A DNA stretch of 64,000 bases, taken from positions 22,796 through 86,795 of the forward strand of contig JAFZOG010000041.1 in the NCBI GenBank assembly GCA_017550745.1, read 5' to 3'. The stretch's first letter is position 1. Each line of letters begins with the position of its first letter. A model generated the notes under the pieces. That model was given only the letters and a program-made list of their open reading frames with translations. It did not search any database and had not been told where the DNA came from. The stretch is from Clostridia bacterium (lineage in GTDB: Bacteria > Bacillota > Clostridia > Christensenellales > Aristaeellaceae). A program made the position numbers and the translations under genes. Below, in pieces: positions 19,166-27,455 of this stretch.

Positions 19166-19642
19166 TTATTTGAGCCATCCCCGCCAGCGAAAAGCGGGGT
19201 AGCAGGATTTGACGACCGAAACGATGGCGTCCAGCTCCTTTGGGCTCTGCTGCGCCCCGAACCGGGTATAGAGCACCCGGAGCGCCGACAGGCTGGCGTG
19301 GCGCAGGGAATAATCCCGCAGGAATTGCAGATGCTCCCCGTCCTTTGGGAACTCCTGGAAAGCCAGCAGCATCAGCTCGTCCGCCATGACGGCGAAATCC
19401 TCCACCTGCACGCGCACGAAGGTTTCATCCGGGAGCTGCACCAGCATGCTTTCCTCTGTTGCGGCGCGCACCGCGCGGAACAGCAGGCTGTCCAGCTGCG
19501 CTGCCAGATCCTCCGCTCCCCGGCGGATGGAATACCCGTTCAGCCGCCCCGCAATGTCCCACGTCATGGGCTCCAGCGCGTTCAGCAGCGGAGCGCCCAG
19601 CCAGGGGGATAGGGTCTTACATACCTGCGCCTGGGAAATCAT
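19166..19642 (-). CDS. Hypothetical protein, first gene of the par operon
   Basis: This 158-residue soluble protein has no signal peptide or membrane segment. It looks mainly helical and acidic, with several Trp and Phe near both ends (SPWLGAPLLNALEPMTW, AFRWRGWLK). I do not recognise the family. The start at 19642 is supported by GGGAGG 7 nt upstream, and parA follows 16 nt after its stop. Position between oriC and parA suggests a role linked to replication or segregation, but that is only context. Confidence 0.7.
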   Translation of the reverse strand: MISQAQVCKTLSPWLGAPLLNALEPMTWDIAGRLNGYSIRRGAEDLAAQLDSLLFRAVRAATEESMLVQLPDETFVRVQVEDFAVMADELMLLAFQEFPKDGEHLQFLRDYSLRHASLSALRVLYTRFGAQQSPKELDAIVSVVKSCYPAFRWRGWLK

Positions 19643-19679
19643 GCCGCCGCCTCCCTCGGGTTGATTTGCAATCCTTTCA

Positions 19680-19708
19680 AAGATACCACACTCTGGCTTG
19701 TTTGTCCA
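19680..19708 (-). promoter_or_regulatory. Promoter of the par operon
   Basis: On the minus strand TGGACA (19703-19708) and TATCTT (19680-19685) are 17 nt apart, about 40 nt upstream of the ATG at 19642. Confidence 0.6.
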
Positions 19709-19709
19709 G

Positions 19710-20217
19710 CTTTCCGGGTTCGCAACGATGTATTTTCTGCTTTGATTGCGTTAAAAATCTGTTACCGGAAAATAAAACAATGGGGGAGGCGCGGCACAGG
19801 AATGGGCGAATTGTTACCGTTTCGTTACGAAAGGCGAACAAAAGCGGGGAGAAGCGGGAAGAAAAAAGAATAAATATACGAGAAAATAATTTTTATACAT
19901 TTCAGCCGGTTTTCCGTTTTCCATCCCTTGTGCCTCGGCCTGACCGACACTACAACGGATGGGGGAGAAAGTTATCAACAGTTTGCACAATCTGTATGAA
20001 ATACCGCTGCGGGGGGAAATGTCCGTTCTCTTGAAAACACAAGGGAAAGATGGTATGATACTGGACGCGGGGGAAAGCCGAAAACAGTTTTCCACAAAAA
20101 GTTATCCACATTCCGGCGCGGCTTTTTTCTGTATAACGCTTTGCATTTTTACATGTTTACTTACCGGTGAAGCACGGATATACTTGCATTTGCTTGCCAT
20201 GGAGGCGAATGGTATTC
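19710..20217. other. oriC-like dnaA upstream region
   Basis: This gene-free stretch lies between the divergent par operon and dnaA. It contains a consensus DnaA box TTATCCACA (20102-20110) and near matches TTATCAACA (19972-19980) and TTTTCCACA (20088-20096), all on the plus strand. An unusually AT-rich block at about 19859-19915 could serve as the unwinding element. Three boxes is a modest number, and part of the origin could lie elsewhere. Skew analysis would settle it. Confidence 0.6.
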
Positions 20218-21540
20218 ATGGATATACAGTCAATTTGGGACCAGGCGTGCGTGGTGATGCACACGGAAATGACGGAAATCACCTTCAATACATGGATTCA
20301 GGCCGCGCTGCGCCCGCTGGGCGTGGAGGGGGATGTTTTTTATATTGAATCCGTGACGGATTTTTATTTCAGCTTCGTGGTGCCCCGGTATTCCGTGCTG
20401 ATCAGCAACTCCCTGAGCGAAGTGGCGGGGCGGCCCATCAAAGCCAAGATCCTCACCCCGGCGCAGGCGGAGCGGTACCGCGCGGGGGCGATGCTGGATG
20501 ATAAGCCGGCGGACATCGCAAACCTGAACCCCAAGTATACCTTCGAAACCTTTGTGGTCGGCAGCAACAACCGCTTTGCCCACGCGGCGGCGCTGGCTGT
20601 GGCGGAGTCCCCCGCGGACGCCTACAATCCCCTGTTTATTTACGGCGGCGTTGGCCTGGGCAAAACCCACCTGATGCACGCCATCGGCCATTATATGCTT
20701 ACCCAGAACCCGTCCCTGCGCATCAAGTATGTCACCTGCGAGCTGTTCATGAACGAGATGGTGACCGCGCTGAACAAGAAAACGCAGCCGGAATTCCGGG
20801 AAAAATACCGGAACATCGACGTGCTGCTGGTGGACGACATTCAGTTTCTCACCGGAAAGACGGGCACGCAGGAAGAGTTTTTCCACACCTTCAATACCCT
20901 CCACACCGCCGGCAAGCAGATCGTCATCACCTCCGACAAGCCGCCCCGGGACATCGCCAAGCTGGAAGAGCGGCTGGTGAGCCGCTTTGAATGGGGCCTG
21001 ATCGCCGATATTTCGAAGCCTGACCTGGAAACCCGGGCGGCGATTTTGCAGCGGAAGGCGCAGGAGGAAATGCTGAACGTGGATGACAGCGTGCTCACCA
21101 TGATCGCCGAGCGCGTGACCAACAACGTGCGGGAACTGGAGGGCTGCCTGACCCGGCTGGTGGCCTATTCCTCCCTCACCGGCAAGCCGGTGGACAAGGC
21201 GCTGGCCGAGGACGCCCTGCGGGAAATCTTCGCCCGCTCCGAGCCCCGCCATGTGACCTGTGAGGATGTGATCAGCACCGTGGCCACCTACTACAACGTG
21301 ACCTCCGCCGACCTGATAGGCCCCCGGCGCAGCCGTGACGTGGCCATGCCGCGCCAGGTGGCCATGTACATTTCCCGGGAAGTCGTGGGCGCGCCCCTGA
21401 GCGCCATCGGCGCCAGCTTCGGCGGGCGGGACCATTCCACCGTCAATCACGCCTGCCAGAAGGTCGCCGCCGACATGAAGGGCTCCGCGGCCCTCTATAC
21501 CCTGGTCAACGACTTGATGCAGCAGCTGCAGGACCGGTAA
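20218..21540 (+). CDS. dnaA: Chromosomal replication initiator DnaA
   Basis: This 440-residue initiator binds DnaA boxes, forms an ATP-bound filament and opens the origin. Domain I starts MDIQSIWDQ. Domain III has Walker A GGVGLGKTHL and Walker B VLLVDDIQF. Domain IV ends with the DNA-binding signature FGGRDHSTVNHAC. I chose ATG 20218 because it gives the usual domain I start; ATG 20209 (3 nt from GGAGG) is a close alternative, and the longer frame from 20167 is unlikely. Unusually, dnaN does not follow: the next gene is an amino-acid binding protein. Confidence 0.96.
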   Translation: MDIQSIWDQACVVMHTEMTEITFNTWIQAALRPLGVEGDVFYIESVTDFYFSFVVPRYSVLISNSLSEVAGRPIKAKILTPAQAERYRAGAMLDDKPADIANLNPKYTFETFVVGSNNRFAHAAALAVAESPADAYNPLFIYGGVGLGKTHLMHAIGHYMLTQNPSLRIKYVTCELFMNEMVTALNKKTQPEFREKYRNIDVLLVDDIQFLTGKTGTQEEFFHTFNTLHTAGKQIVITSDKPPRDIAKLEERLVSRFEWGLIADISKPDLETRAAILQRKAQEEMLNVDDSVLTMIAERVTNNVRELEGCLTRLVAYSSLTGKPVDKALAEDALREIFARSEPRHVTCEDVISTVATYYNVTSADLIGPRRSRDVAMPRQVAMYISREVVGAPLSAIGASFGGRDHSTVNHACQKVAADMKGSAALYTLVNDLMQQLQDR

Positions 21541-21547
21541 GCCTCTC

Positions 21548-21576
21548 TTGACAGAATTGCAAAAATATGGTAATTT
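21548..21576 (+). promoter_or_regulatory. Promoter of the amino-acid binding protein gene
   Basis: TTGACA (21548-21553) and TAATTT (21571-21576) are 17 nt apart, directly after dnaA and upstream of the GTG at 21633. The gene therefore has its own promoter rather than depending on dnaA. Confidence 0.7.
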
Positions 21577-21632
21577 ATGGATGCCGCATTACTTTCAGGA
21601 TTTATCTTGCTAAGATGGAAGGAGGAGACCGC

Positions 21633-22424
21633 GTGAAAAGAATTTTTGCCTTGTTAGCCGCCTTGACGCTGCTGCTTGTTTCTGTGGTGGGGGTGGCGGA
21701 AAGCGCTCAGCCCGACCTGCTGGCCCGCATTCAGGAGCGGGGCACCCTGATCATCGCCACCGAAGGCAACTGGAGCCCCTGGACCTATCATGACGAGAAC
21801 GACGTGCTCACCGGGTTCGACATCGAAATCGGCACCCTGATCGCCCATGGCCTGGGCGTGGAGCCCCAGTTTATGGAGACCGACTGGGCGTCCATCCTGG
21901 CGGGCGTGGACACGGGCCGCTTCGACATTGCCTGCAACGGCGTGGATTACACCGAGGAACGCGCGGAAAAGTACGCTTTTTCCGACCCGTATGTGTACAC
22001 TGAGATCGTGCTGGCTGTGAAGGACACCAACGAGGATATCAAGAGCTTTGAGGATTTGGAGGGCCGCAAGACCTCCAACTCGCCCAATTCCACCTATGCG
22101 CTCCGCGCCGAGCAGATGGGGGCCGAGGTGGTGTATGTGGACACCCTGGGTGAAACCATGTCCATGGTGACGCAGGGCCGTGTGGACGCAACGATCAACG
22201 CCAAGGGCAGCGTAGACGATTACATGAGCGAGCATCCGGAAGCGCCTGTCAAGGTGGTGCTTACTGTGCCCGGCGACCCGGTATGCTACCCCGTGCGCAA
22301 GGCCGACGACACGGTGAGCCTCGTGGAAGCCATCAACGCCATTTTGGCCCAGGCGCGGGAGGATGGAACGCTGGCAGCGCTTTCTGTCAAGTATTTCGGC
22401 GCAGACCTGACCAATCCCATCTGA
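21633..22424 (+). CDS. Amino-acid ABC transporter substrate-binding protein
   Basis: This 263-residue protein has a Sec signal peptide (KRIFALLAALTLLLVSVVGVAES) followed by the SBP_bac_3 fold. GTLIIATEGNWSPWTY, GFDIEIGTLIAHGLG and FDIACNGVDYTEERAEKYAFSDPY are the family hallmarks for polar amino acid or cystine-type binding. GTG 21633 has GGAGG 7 nt upstream; the longer frame from 21567 lacks one. No lipobox is evident. No permease or ATPase is nearby, so like the protein at 14839 it is an orphan receptor in this window. Confidence 0.88.
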   Translation: MKRIFALLAALTLLLVSVVGVAESAQPDLLARIQERGTLIIATEGNWSPWTYHDENDVLTGFDIEIGTLIAHGLGVEPQFMETDWASILAGVDTGRFDIACNGVDYTEERAEKYAFSDPYVYTEIVLAVKDTNEDIKSFEDLEGRKTSNSPNSTYALRAEQMGAEVVYVDTLGETMSMVTQGRVDATINAKGSVDDYMSEHPEAPVKVVLTVPGDPVCYPVRKADDTVSLVEAINAILAQAREDGTLAALSVKYFGADLTNPI

Positions 22425-22441
22425 TCACGATTCAGGAGGGG

Positions 22442-22567
22442 ACGCTGGGCGCTGCGCGCGCCCAGATCCGCAGCCTCAAAGGTCGCAACTCCGCTTCATG
22501 GGGAGATTGCTCGTTTCGGCTGATCTCACCGCCGATGTGATACCCGCCACAGGCGGTCATCGGCGGT
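22442..22567. repeat. 126-bp dispersed repeat, inverted copy of element B
   Basis: This block matches the reverse complement of 14687-14812 over its full 126 bp with about 90% identity by eye, including the inner hairpins (CGCCCAG arms, CCGCC-TGTGG-CGG). Differences fall at both stem and loop positions, and homology stops abruptly at both ends. It lies inside a 598-bp gap (22425-23022) with no gene. Confidence 0.8.
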
Positions 22568-22675
22568 TCGTCCTGCGGCAAGGGATTTCATCCCTTGCAT
22601 CCCAATACGCGATTCCTCTTCGTTGTGTAGAGAAGAGTACCTTCGCCAGTCGATTTGGGGTGACGGAAGTTAGTG

Positions 22676-22803
22676 GCTTCTGGCCCATGAAAGTCAGTGA
22701 GAAGCCCTGGGGGGAAAGCCCGCTTTTCCCCCAGGGCTTTTCACTGGCTTTCACCGGACGCAAAGCGTCCGGTCAGGCGGCTTTCAGCCGCAGGGCCAGA
22801 AGC
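22676..22803. repeat. 128-bp nested imperfect palindrome
   Basis: The outer arms GCTTCTGGCCC (22676-22686) and GGGCCAGAAGC (22793-22803) are perfect. Inside, 22688-22713 pairs with about 22731-22756 (AAAGTCAGTGAGAAGCCCTGG against its near complement), and further small hairpins occupy the remainder (CCGGACG-CAAAG-CGTCCGG). The folded form would be a large branched cruciform. It shows no coding potential. Confidence 0.75.
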
Positions 22804-22979
22804 ATAACGTGGTATGTCTGCCTGTTTCTCTCAAGTTTCAGTGGAAACAAAGCCTATTCTCCCAATGCTGAAACTTCCGCCGTTGCGGGTCCAGGGGCCT
22901 CAGGCCCCTGGTTCGGGTCTGGGGCGAATAGCCCCAGCGTTCCCTTTGCTGAATGGCAATGATCCGCAGAAGAATGCGA

Positions 22980-23017
22980 GAGGAAGAAAGCGAAACCTGC
23001 TTTCTTCCTCATTTTTT
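22980..23017 (+). terminator. Intrinsic terminator between converging genes
   Basis: A perfect 12-bp stem (22980-22991 / 22999-23010) with a 7-nt loop is followed by TTTTTT at 23012-23017. It would stop plus-strand readthrough from the binding-protein gene before it reaches anmK on the other strand. Confidence 0.75.
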
Positions 23018-23022
23018 AATCT

Positions 23023-24204
23023 TTACAGGCTGATTTTGCCCATGACCACCGGATGCGCCGCGCCGGTGACGGAGGGCACGCTGTTTGCTGCGCCGTGGAT
23101 ACATTCGTTGGCCAGGATGGCAAAAGCCACGGCCTCCTTGGCGTCGCTGTCAAAACCCAAATCTTCATTGACCAGCACCGGAATCGACAGCACCCGGCGA
23201 ATTTCCTTCATCAGCGTGGGATTATGGCTGCCGCCGCCGCCTACCACCAGACAGTCGGGCCTGACCGGGCAGTGTTCTTCCACAGCCGCCTGAATGCAGA
23301 CCGCGGTGAAGCGGCAGGCAGTGGCCAGCGCGTCCAGGCCGCGGACGCCCAGCTCCTGGGCTTTTTGCAATAAGGCGTCCACGTAAGCCTTCCCGTAATC
23401 TTCCCGGCCGGTGGATTTGGGGGGCTGTTTTTTCAGGTAAGGGTCTTGCAGCATCCAGCGCAGCAGCGCTTCACTGCAAACGCCCTGGGCCGCGAGCGCG
23501 CCGTTTTCGTCATAGCGCATTTTTCCCGCGGTCATACGCTCCGTTACCTGATCCATGACCATATTGCCGGGGCCGGTATCGAAGGCGAAAGTGTCCTCAG
23601 GCGCGCCGCCTTTGGGCAGCACGGTCAGGTTGCCGATGCCGCCGATATTCTGCAGGCCCACGCTTTGATCCTGGCGGCGGTACAGCAGGTATTCCGCGTA
23701 GGGCACCACCGGCGCGCCCTGCCCGCCTGCGGCCATATCCCGCACCCGGAAATCACTGACCACAGGGCAGCCCAGCCCTTCGCAAATCACGGAGGGTTCG
23801 CCCAGCTGCAGGGTGCCGCGCACAGCATGCCCCAAATAATCCACAGCCGCCGGGACATGGTAGAGGGTCTGCCCGTGGGAGCCCACCAGATCCACAGCTT
23901 CCGGCGGGACGCCGGATTGTTCGCAGACCGCCCGGCAGGCCTGCAGGGAAATCTCTCCCAGCGCGAAGCTGAACAGGCACAGATCCCGGCTGCCGCCCGC
24001 CGTGCCTGAGGCCAGGCGCAGGATCTCCTCCCGCACCGCGTCGGAATAGGGCAGCGACACGAAGCCCAGGGCCTTTACTTTTGTCTGCAGGCCATAGCCG
24101 GTGATCTCGGTCAGCGCGGCGTCCATGCCGTCGGCGGAGGTGCCGCTCATCAGGCCGATCACCTTCAGGGTGTTTTTTTCTTGAAGCAGTTGAAGCGCGT
24201 TCAT
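23023..24204 (-). CDS. anmK: Anhydro-N-acetylmuramic acid kinase
   Basis: This 393-residue kinase cleaves the 1,6-anhydro ring of anhydroMurNAc while phosphorylating it to MurNAc-6-phosphate, a cytoplasmic step of peptidoglycan recycling. GLMSGTSADGMDAAL at the N-terminus and GSHGQTLYH are AnmK signatures; the FDTGPGNMVMDQ segment and the glycine-rich VVGGGGSHNPTLM follow. Length is close to the usual 370-390. ATG 24204 has GAGGGG just upstream; the ORF extends to 24294 without a second ribosome site. It lies 52 nt after the second permease and probably shares its transcript. MurQ, the next enzyme, is not in the window. Confidence 0.95.
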   Translation of the reverse strand: MNALQLLQEKNTLKVIGLMSGTSADGMDAALTEITGYGLQTKVKALGFVSLPYSDAVREEILRLASGTAGGSRDLCLFSFALGEISLQACRAVCEQSGVPPEAVDLVGSHGQTLYHVPAAVDYLGHAVRGTLQLGEPSVICEGLGCPVVSDFRVRDMAAGGQGAPVVPYAEYLLYRRQDQSVGLQNIGGIGNLTVLPKGGAPEDTFAFDTGPGNMVMDQVTERMTAGKMRYDENGALAAQGVCSEALLRWMLQDPYLKKQPPKSTGREDYGKAYVDALLQKAQELGVRGLDALATACRFTAVCIQAAVEEHCPVRPDCLVVGGGGSHNPTLMKEIRRVLSIPVLVNEDLGFDSDAKEAVAFAILANECIHGAANSVPSVTGAAHPVVMGKISL

Positions 24205-24256
24205 TTGATCCCCTCGCTTTTTCATGATGCCGGAAGGTCTTCCGTCTGTGTCCGCC

Positions 24257-25075
24257 TTACCCCTTGACGCCGCCCAGGGCGATGCCCTCCACAAATTGCT
24301 TTTGCAGGAAGATATACAGGATAAAGGGAAACAGGAAGGTCAGCGTCGCGCCGGCCATGACCATGCCGTAGTTGGTGGTGGAGTTGCTGGCCAGGGTGGA
24401 CATGGTGACGGGCAGCACCCGCATCTCCGACCGGGTATTGATGATCAGCGGCCAGAGGAAGTTGTTCCAGGCTGCGTTGAAGGTAAAGATGGTCAGGGTG
24501 ATCAGCGCGGGCTGCACCAGCGGGATCACGATGGTGAGGAACCGGCGGATCTCCCCGCAGCCGTCGATCTCCGCCGCTTCCAGCAGTTCATTGGGCACAG
24601 CCACCATGAACTGGCGCATCAGGAAGATGCCGAAGGCCCCGACCATGGGCAGGATCAGGGCGGAATAGGTATTGGTCAGGCCCGCGCGGTTGATCATCAC
24701 GAACATGGGGATCAGCACCACCTGGCCGGGGATCATCATGGTGGCAAGATAGCCCTGGAACAGCGCTTCTTTTCCCGGCACGGGCTTCTTTTCAAAGCCG
24801 TACGCCGCCATGGCGGAGGCTGCGTCCACCAGCAGGCAGGAGCCCGCCACAACGATGATGCTGTTTTTCAGGGCGGTGCCAAAGTCCCGCTTGACGATGG
24901 CGTACCAGTAATTATACAGGCTGGGCCGCAGGTCTTTCAAACGGATGTACAGGGTTTCGGAATCGGTGAAGGAGACGGCCACCATGTAAATCAGCGGCAG
25001 CACGCACAGCACCGCGAACAGCGTCACCAGCGCGATCCCCGCGATCACCCAGGGCGAACATGCTTTCTTTTTCAT
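24257..25075 (-). CDS. Carbohydrate ABC transporter permease, MalG type
   Basis: This 272-residue protein has six predicted membrane helices and the EAA loop (EAAEIDGCGEIRRFLTIVIPLVQPA) that contacts the ATPase. It is the CUT1 MalG-like half of a sugar importer. The ATG at 25075 shares one base with the stop of the preceding permease gene (TGATG), so the two are translationally coupled. No MsmK/MalK-type ATPase is in the cluster; many Bacillota use one shared ATPase encoded elsewhere. Confidence 0.93.
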   Translation of the reverse strand: MKKKACSPWVIAGIALVTLFAVLCVLPLIYMVAVSFTDSETLYIRLKDLRPSLYNYWYAIVKRDFGTALKNSIIVVAGSCLLVDAASAMAAYGFEKKPVPGKEALFQGYLATMMIPGQVVLIPMFVMINRAGLTNTYSALILPMVGAFGIFLMRQFMVAVPNELLEAAEIDGCGEIRRFLTIVIPLVQPALITLTIFTFNAAWNNFLWPLIINTRSEMRVLPVTMSTLASNSTTNYGMVMAGATLTFLFPFILYIFLQKQFVEGIALGGVKG

Positions 25076-25980
25076 CAGTCCTTCTCCTTGAAAAACAGCG
25101 ATTGAACCGTGTGGATGAGCAGGATCACCACCAGCAGGCACATGGCCACGGCGCTGGCGTAGCCGTAGTTTTTATCCTGGAAGGCGAAGGTGTAGATCAC
25201 GTAAGCCACCGTGTAGGTGGAGCGCCCGGGCCCGCCGCCGGTCATTTTGTACACCAGGTCGAACACCTGGAAGGAACCGATGATGCCGAGGGTAACGATC
25301 ATATAGGTAATGGGCTTTAAAATCGGCAGGGTGATGTACCAGAACCGCTGGATGGACGACGCGCCGTCCACGATGGCGGCCTCCCGCACGTCGGAGGGCA
25401 CGTTCATGACCCCGGCGTAGTAGATCACCATATAATACCCCGTGCCCTTCCAGATGGCCACCGCCGCCACACTGGGCAGGGCTTTGGCTTTCTTGCCCAG
25501 GAAGTTCACGGAATCAAAGCCCAGGAAATTCAGGAATTGGTTGATGATGCCGCCCTTGGGCTGGTACATGATGTTCCATACCGTGGCGGAGGCAATGAGC
25601 GATACGATGACGGGGATAAAAATCACGCTGCGCATGAAGGAGCCGTAGCGGTTTTTCATATGCTCGGCGATGAATACGGCAATGAGCAGGGAAAGGACGG
25701 TCTGGGCGGGCACGGTGATGAGCACGTAGCGCACCGTGTTGCTCAGGGATTCGGTGAGCACCCGGTTGGTGAACAGCTTGGCGTAGTTTTCCCAGCCGAT
25801 CCACTGGGGCGGGGAAGCCATGTTGTATTTGGTAAAGGAAAAATAGGCCGACAGGAAGATGGGCGTCACGTTGAAAATCATCATCAGGATGAAGCTGGGC
25901 GCGATGTAACCGGCCCCGATCAGCGCCTGCCTGCGGGTGCGGGGACTCATTTTTCGTTTGACGGAGGGAGCGGTGGTCAT
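25075..25980 (-). CDS. Carbohydrate ABC transporter permease, MalF type
   Basis: This 301-residue CUT1 permease has an N-terminal basic cytoplasmic stretch (KRKMSPRTRRQ), six helices and the EAA loop REAAIVDGASSIQRFWYITLPILKP. It pairs with the MalG-type protein downstream. ATG 25980 is preceded by GAGGTG. It is separated from the binding-protein gene by a terminator hairpin, so it is expected to be expressed at a lower level. Confidence 0.93.
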   Translation of the reverse strand: MTTAPSVKRKMSPRTRRQALIGAGYIAPSFILMMIFNVTPIFLSAYFSFTKYNMASPPQWIGWENYAKLFTNRVLTESLSNTVRYVLITVPAQTVLSLLIAVFIAEHMKNRYGSFMRSVIFIPVIVSLIASATVWNIMYQPKGGIINQFLNFLGFDSVNFLGKKAKALPSVAAVAIWKGTGYYMVIYYAGVMNVPSDVREAAIVDGASSIQRFWYITLPILKPITYMIVTLGIIGSFQVFDLVYKMTGGGPGRSTYTVAYVIYTFAFQDKNYGYASAVAMCLLVVILLIHTVQSLFFKEKD

Positions 25981-26038
25981 ATGGCAGCACCTCGGGTTTA
26001 TCGTATTTCCGTATGGCTTTCCTGAAAGGCATCCTTGG

Positions 26039-26072
26039 AAAAAGGGCTCCGGCGGCGATGCCGCCGGAGCCC
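26039..26072 (-). terminator. Intra-operon attenuating terminator
   Basis: A perfect 13-bp GC-rich stem (26044-26056 / 26060-26072) with a 3-nt loop is followed on the minus strand by TTTTT (26039-26043). It sits between the binding-protein gene and malF, an arrangement known to give excess binding protein over permease. Confidence 0.8.
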
Positions 26073-26085
26073 AGGCACTCAGTGA

Positions 26086-27324
26086 TTACTGCTTGATCTG
26101 TTCCGCATAGTACTGCATGGTGTTGTCCAGCACTTCCTGGGGCGTCAGGTCGCCCATGAACATCATCTGGATGTTGGCCTGCAGTTCCTTTTCAAAGGAA
26201 GCCTTGCCCTCGAACTCGCTGACCACGTAGATATCCGCGGTATGGGCGCCGGTGAGGTTGGTGTAGGCTTCGTTCTGGGTGTAGGCAGCGTCCTTGGTGA
26301 AAGGCGGCAGATAGAACACTTCGCTGTGGAAGCGGTCCATCACCGCGCCGCTGGTAATCAGCACCAGCGCTTTCACGGCCAGCTCGTCGTTGCCGCGTTC
26401 CTTGGCCTTGGCGGAAACGCCGAAGGAGTCGGTGGCGGTGCGGGCGCCGTAGCCGGCGGGGCCCTTCAGGGAGAAGAAGTATTCCCAGTTGATCTCATTC
26501 TTGGTGAAGGTTTTGCCCTTGTTCAGGTCAGCCACCACGAAGGCCAGTTCGCCCGCCGCGAACTTATCGATGGATTCGCCCTCGGACACGATGGTTTCGT
26601 CGAAGATGCCTTCATCGGCAAATTTCTTGAGGAATTCCAGGGTCTTGAGGCCCGCTTCGTTGTTGATGGCGATGTTGCCGTCAGCGTCCAGCATCACGCC
26701 GCCCGCCTGGAAGTAGTAGGGCCAGAAGGCCAGCATTAGGGCGCTGGTGCCGGTGGTGGCGCCCCAGTTCTGCAGGAAGCCCTGCTTGCCGGTCTTTTCC
26801 TGGATGGTCTTGCAGGCTTCGATGAAGGCGTCCCAGTCCTCAGGGAAAGCGTCGATCCCCGCTTCGGCCAGGATGTCCTTGTTATAGAAGCCCATCGCCA
26901 CGCCGTCGTCCATGGGCACGATCACGTGCTCGCCATTGGCATCCACGGGGCCCAGCGCCCACAGAAGGTAATTGTCCATCTGCTCCTGGGTCAGGTAGCT
27001 GTCCAGGCCCAGCAGCAATCCGGCTTTCACCAGGTCATAGTTGTCGGTGACATACACCACATCGGGGCCGTCGTTGTTGAGCAGGCCGGTATAGATGGTG
27101 GTGTTGTAGTCGCTCCAGGAGAGGATCTCCACCTTGACTTCGCAGTTGTTTTCTTCCTCGAAGGGGTCAAACACGCCGTCCCAGAAATCCTGGTCGGAAA
27201 TGCCGTCCCCGAACTGGTACTGGGGGATCCATACTGTGAGGGTCTTTTTTTCGTCCGCCAGCGCGAAGCTCACGCAGGAAAGGGTCAGCGCGCAGACGAG
27301 CAGCAGGGCCAGAAACCGTTTCAT
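26086..27324 (-). CDS. Sugar ABC transporter substrate-binding protein
   Basis: This 412-residue SBP_bac_1 family protein has a signal peptide (KRFLALLLVCALTLSCVSFALA) and then LTVWIPQYQFGDGISDQDFW, a start typical of CUT1 receptors. The mature fold includes GPDVVYVTDNY and a DGVAMGFYNKDIL segment. The ligand is not readable from sequence. The neighbours (AnmK downstream, NagZ upstream) suggest a cell-wall amino sugar such as anhydroMurNAc, its GlcNAc disaccharide or GlcNAc. ATG 27324 is chosen because AAGGAG lies 9 nt upstream; ATG 27333 is too close to that site. Confidence 0.92.
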   Translation of the reverse strand: MKRFLALLLVCALTLSCVSFALADEKKTLTVWIPQYQFGDGISDQDFWDGVFDPFEEENNCEVKVEILSWSDYNTTIYTGLLNNDGPDVVYVTDNYDLVKAGLLLGLDSYLTQEQMDNYLLWALGPVDANGEHVIVPMDDGVAMGFYNKDILAEAGIDAFPEDWDAFIEACKTIQEKTGKQGFLQNWGATTGTSALMLAFWPYYFQAGGVMLDADGNIAINNEAGLKTLEFLKKFADEGIFDETIVSEGESIDKFAAGELAFVVADLNKGKTFTKNEINWEYFFSLKGPAGYGARTATDSFGVSAKAKERGNDELAVKALVLITSGAVMDRFHSEVFYLPPFTKDAAYTQNEAYTNLTGAHTADIYVVSEFEGKASFEKELQANIQMMFMGDLTPQEVLDNTMQYYAEQIKQ

Positions 27325-27379
27325 AGTGATCATGCTCCTTTTTTATTTCTTGATGCTTTCCGCATCGTTTGTTGTCCAT

Positions 27380-27420
27380 ATTATAACAAATCCGGCCGCG
27401 GCCGTCAACAGACCGCGGTC
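27380..27420 (-). promoter_or_regulatory. Promoter with palindromes, sugar-transporter operon
   Basis: On the minus strand TTGACG (27403-27408) and TATAAT (27380-27385) are 17 nt apart. The spacer contains the palindrome CGGCCGCGGCCG, and a perfect 10-bp palindrome GACCGCGGTC (27411-27420) lies just upstream. Both are placed where a repressor would block RNA polymerase, so they are candidate operators. The regulator is not encoded nearby. Confidence 0.7.
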
Positions 27421-27455
27421 GGAATTTCGCCTTTTTGTATCCCAAGGCCCAGCGC

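Noticed and set aside
14687-22567. Insertion sequence or integrated element bounded by inverted repeats
   Set aside because: The repeats flank housekeeping genes (dnaA, parAB) and no transposase or integrase is present. They fit a dispersed non-coding repeat better.
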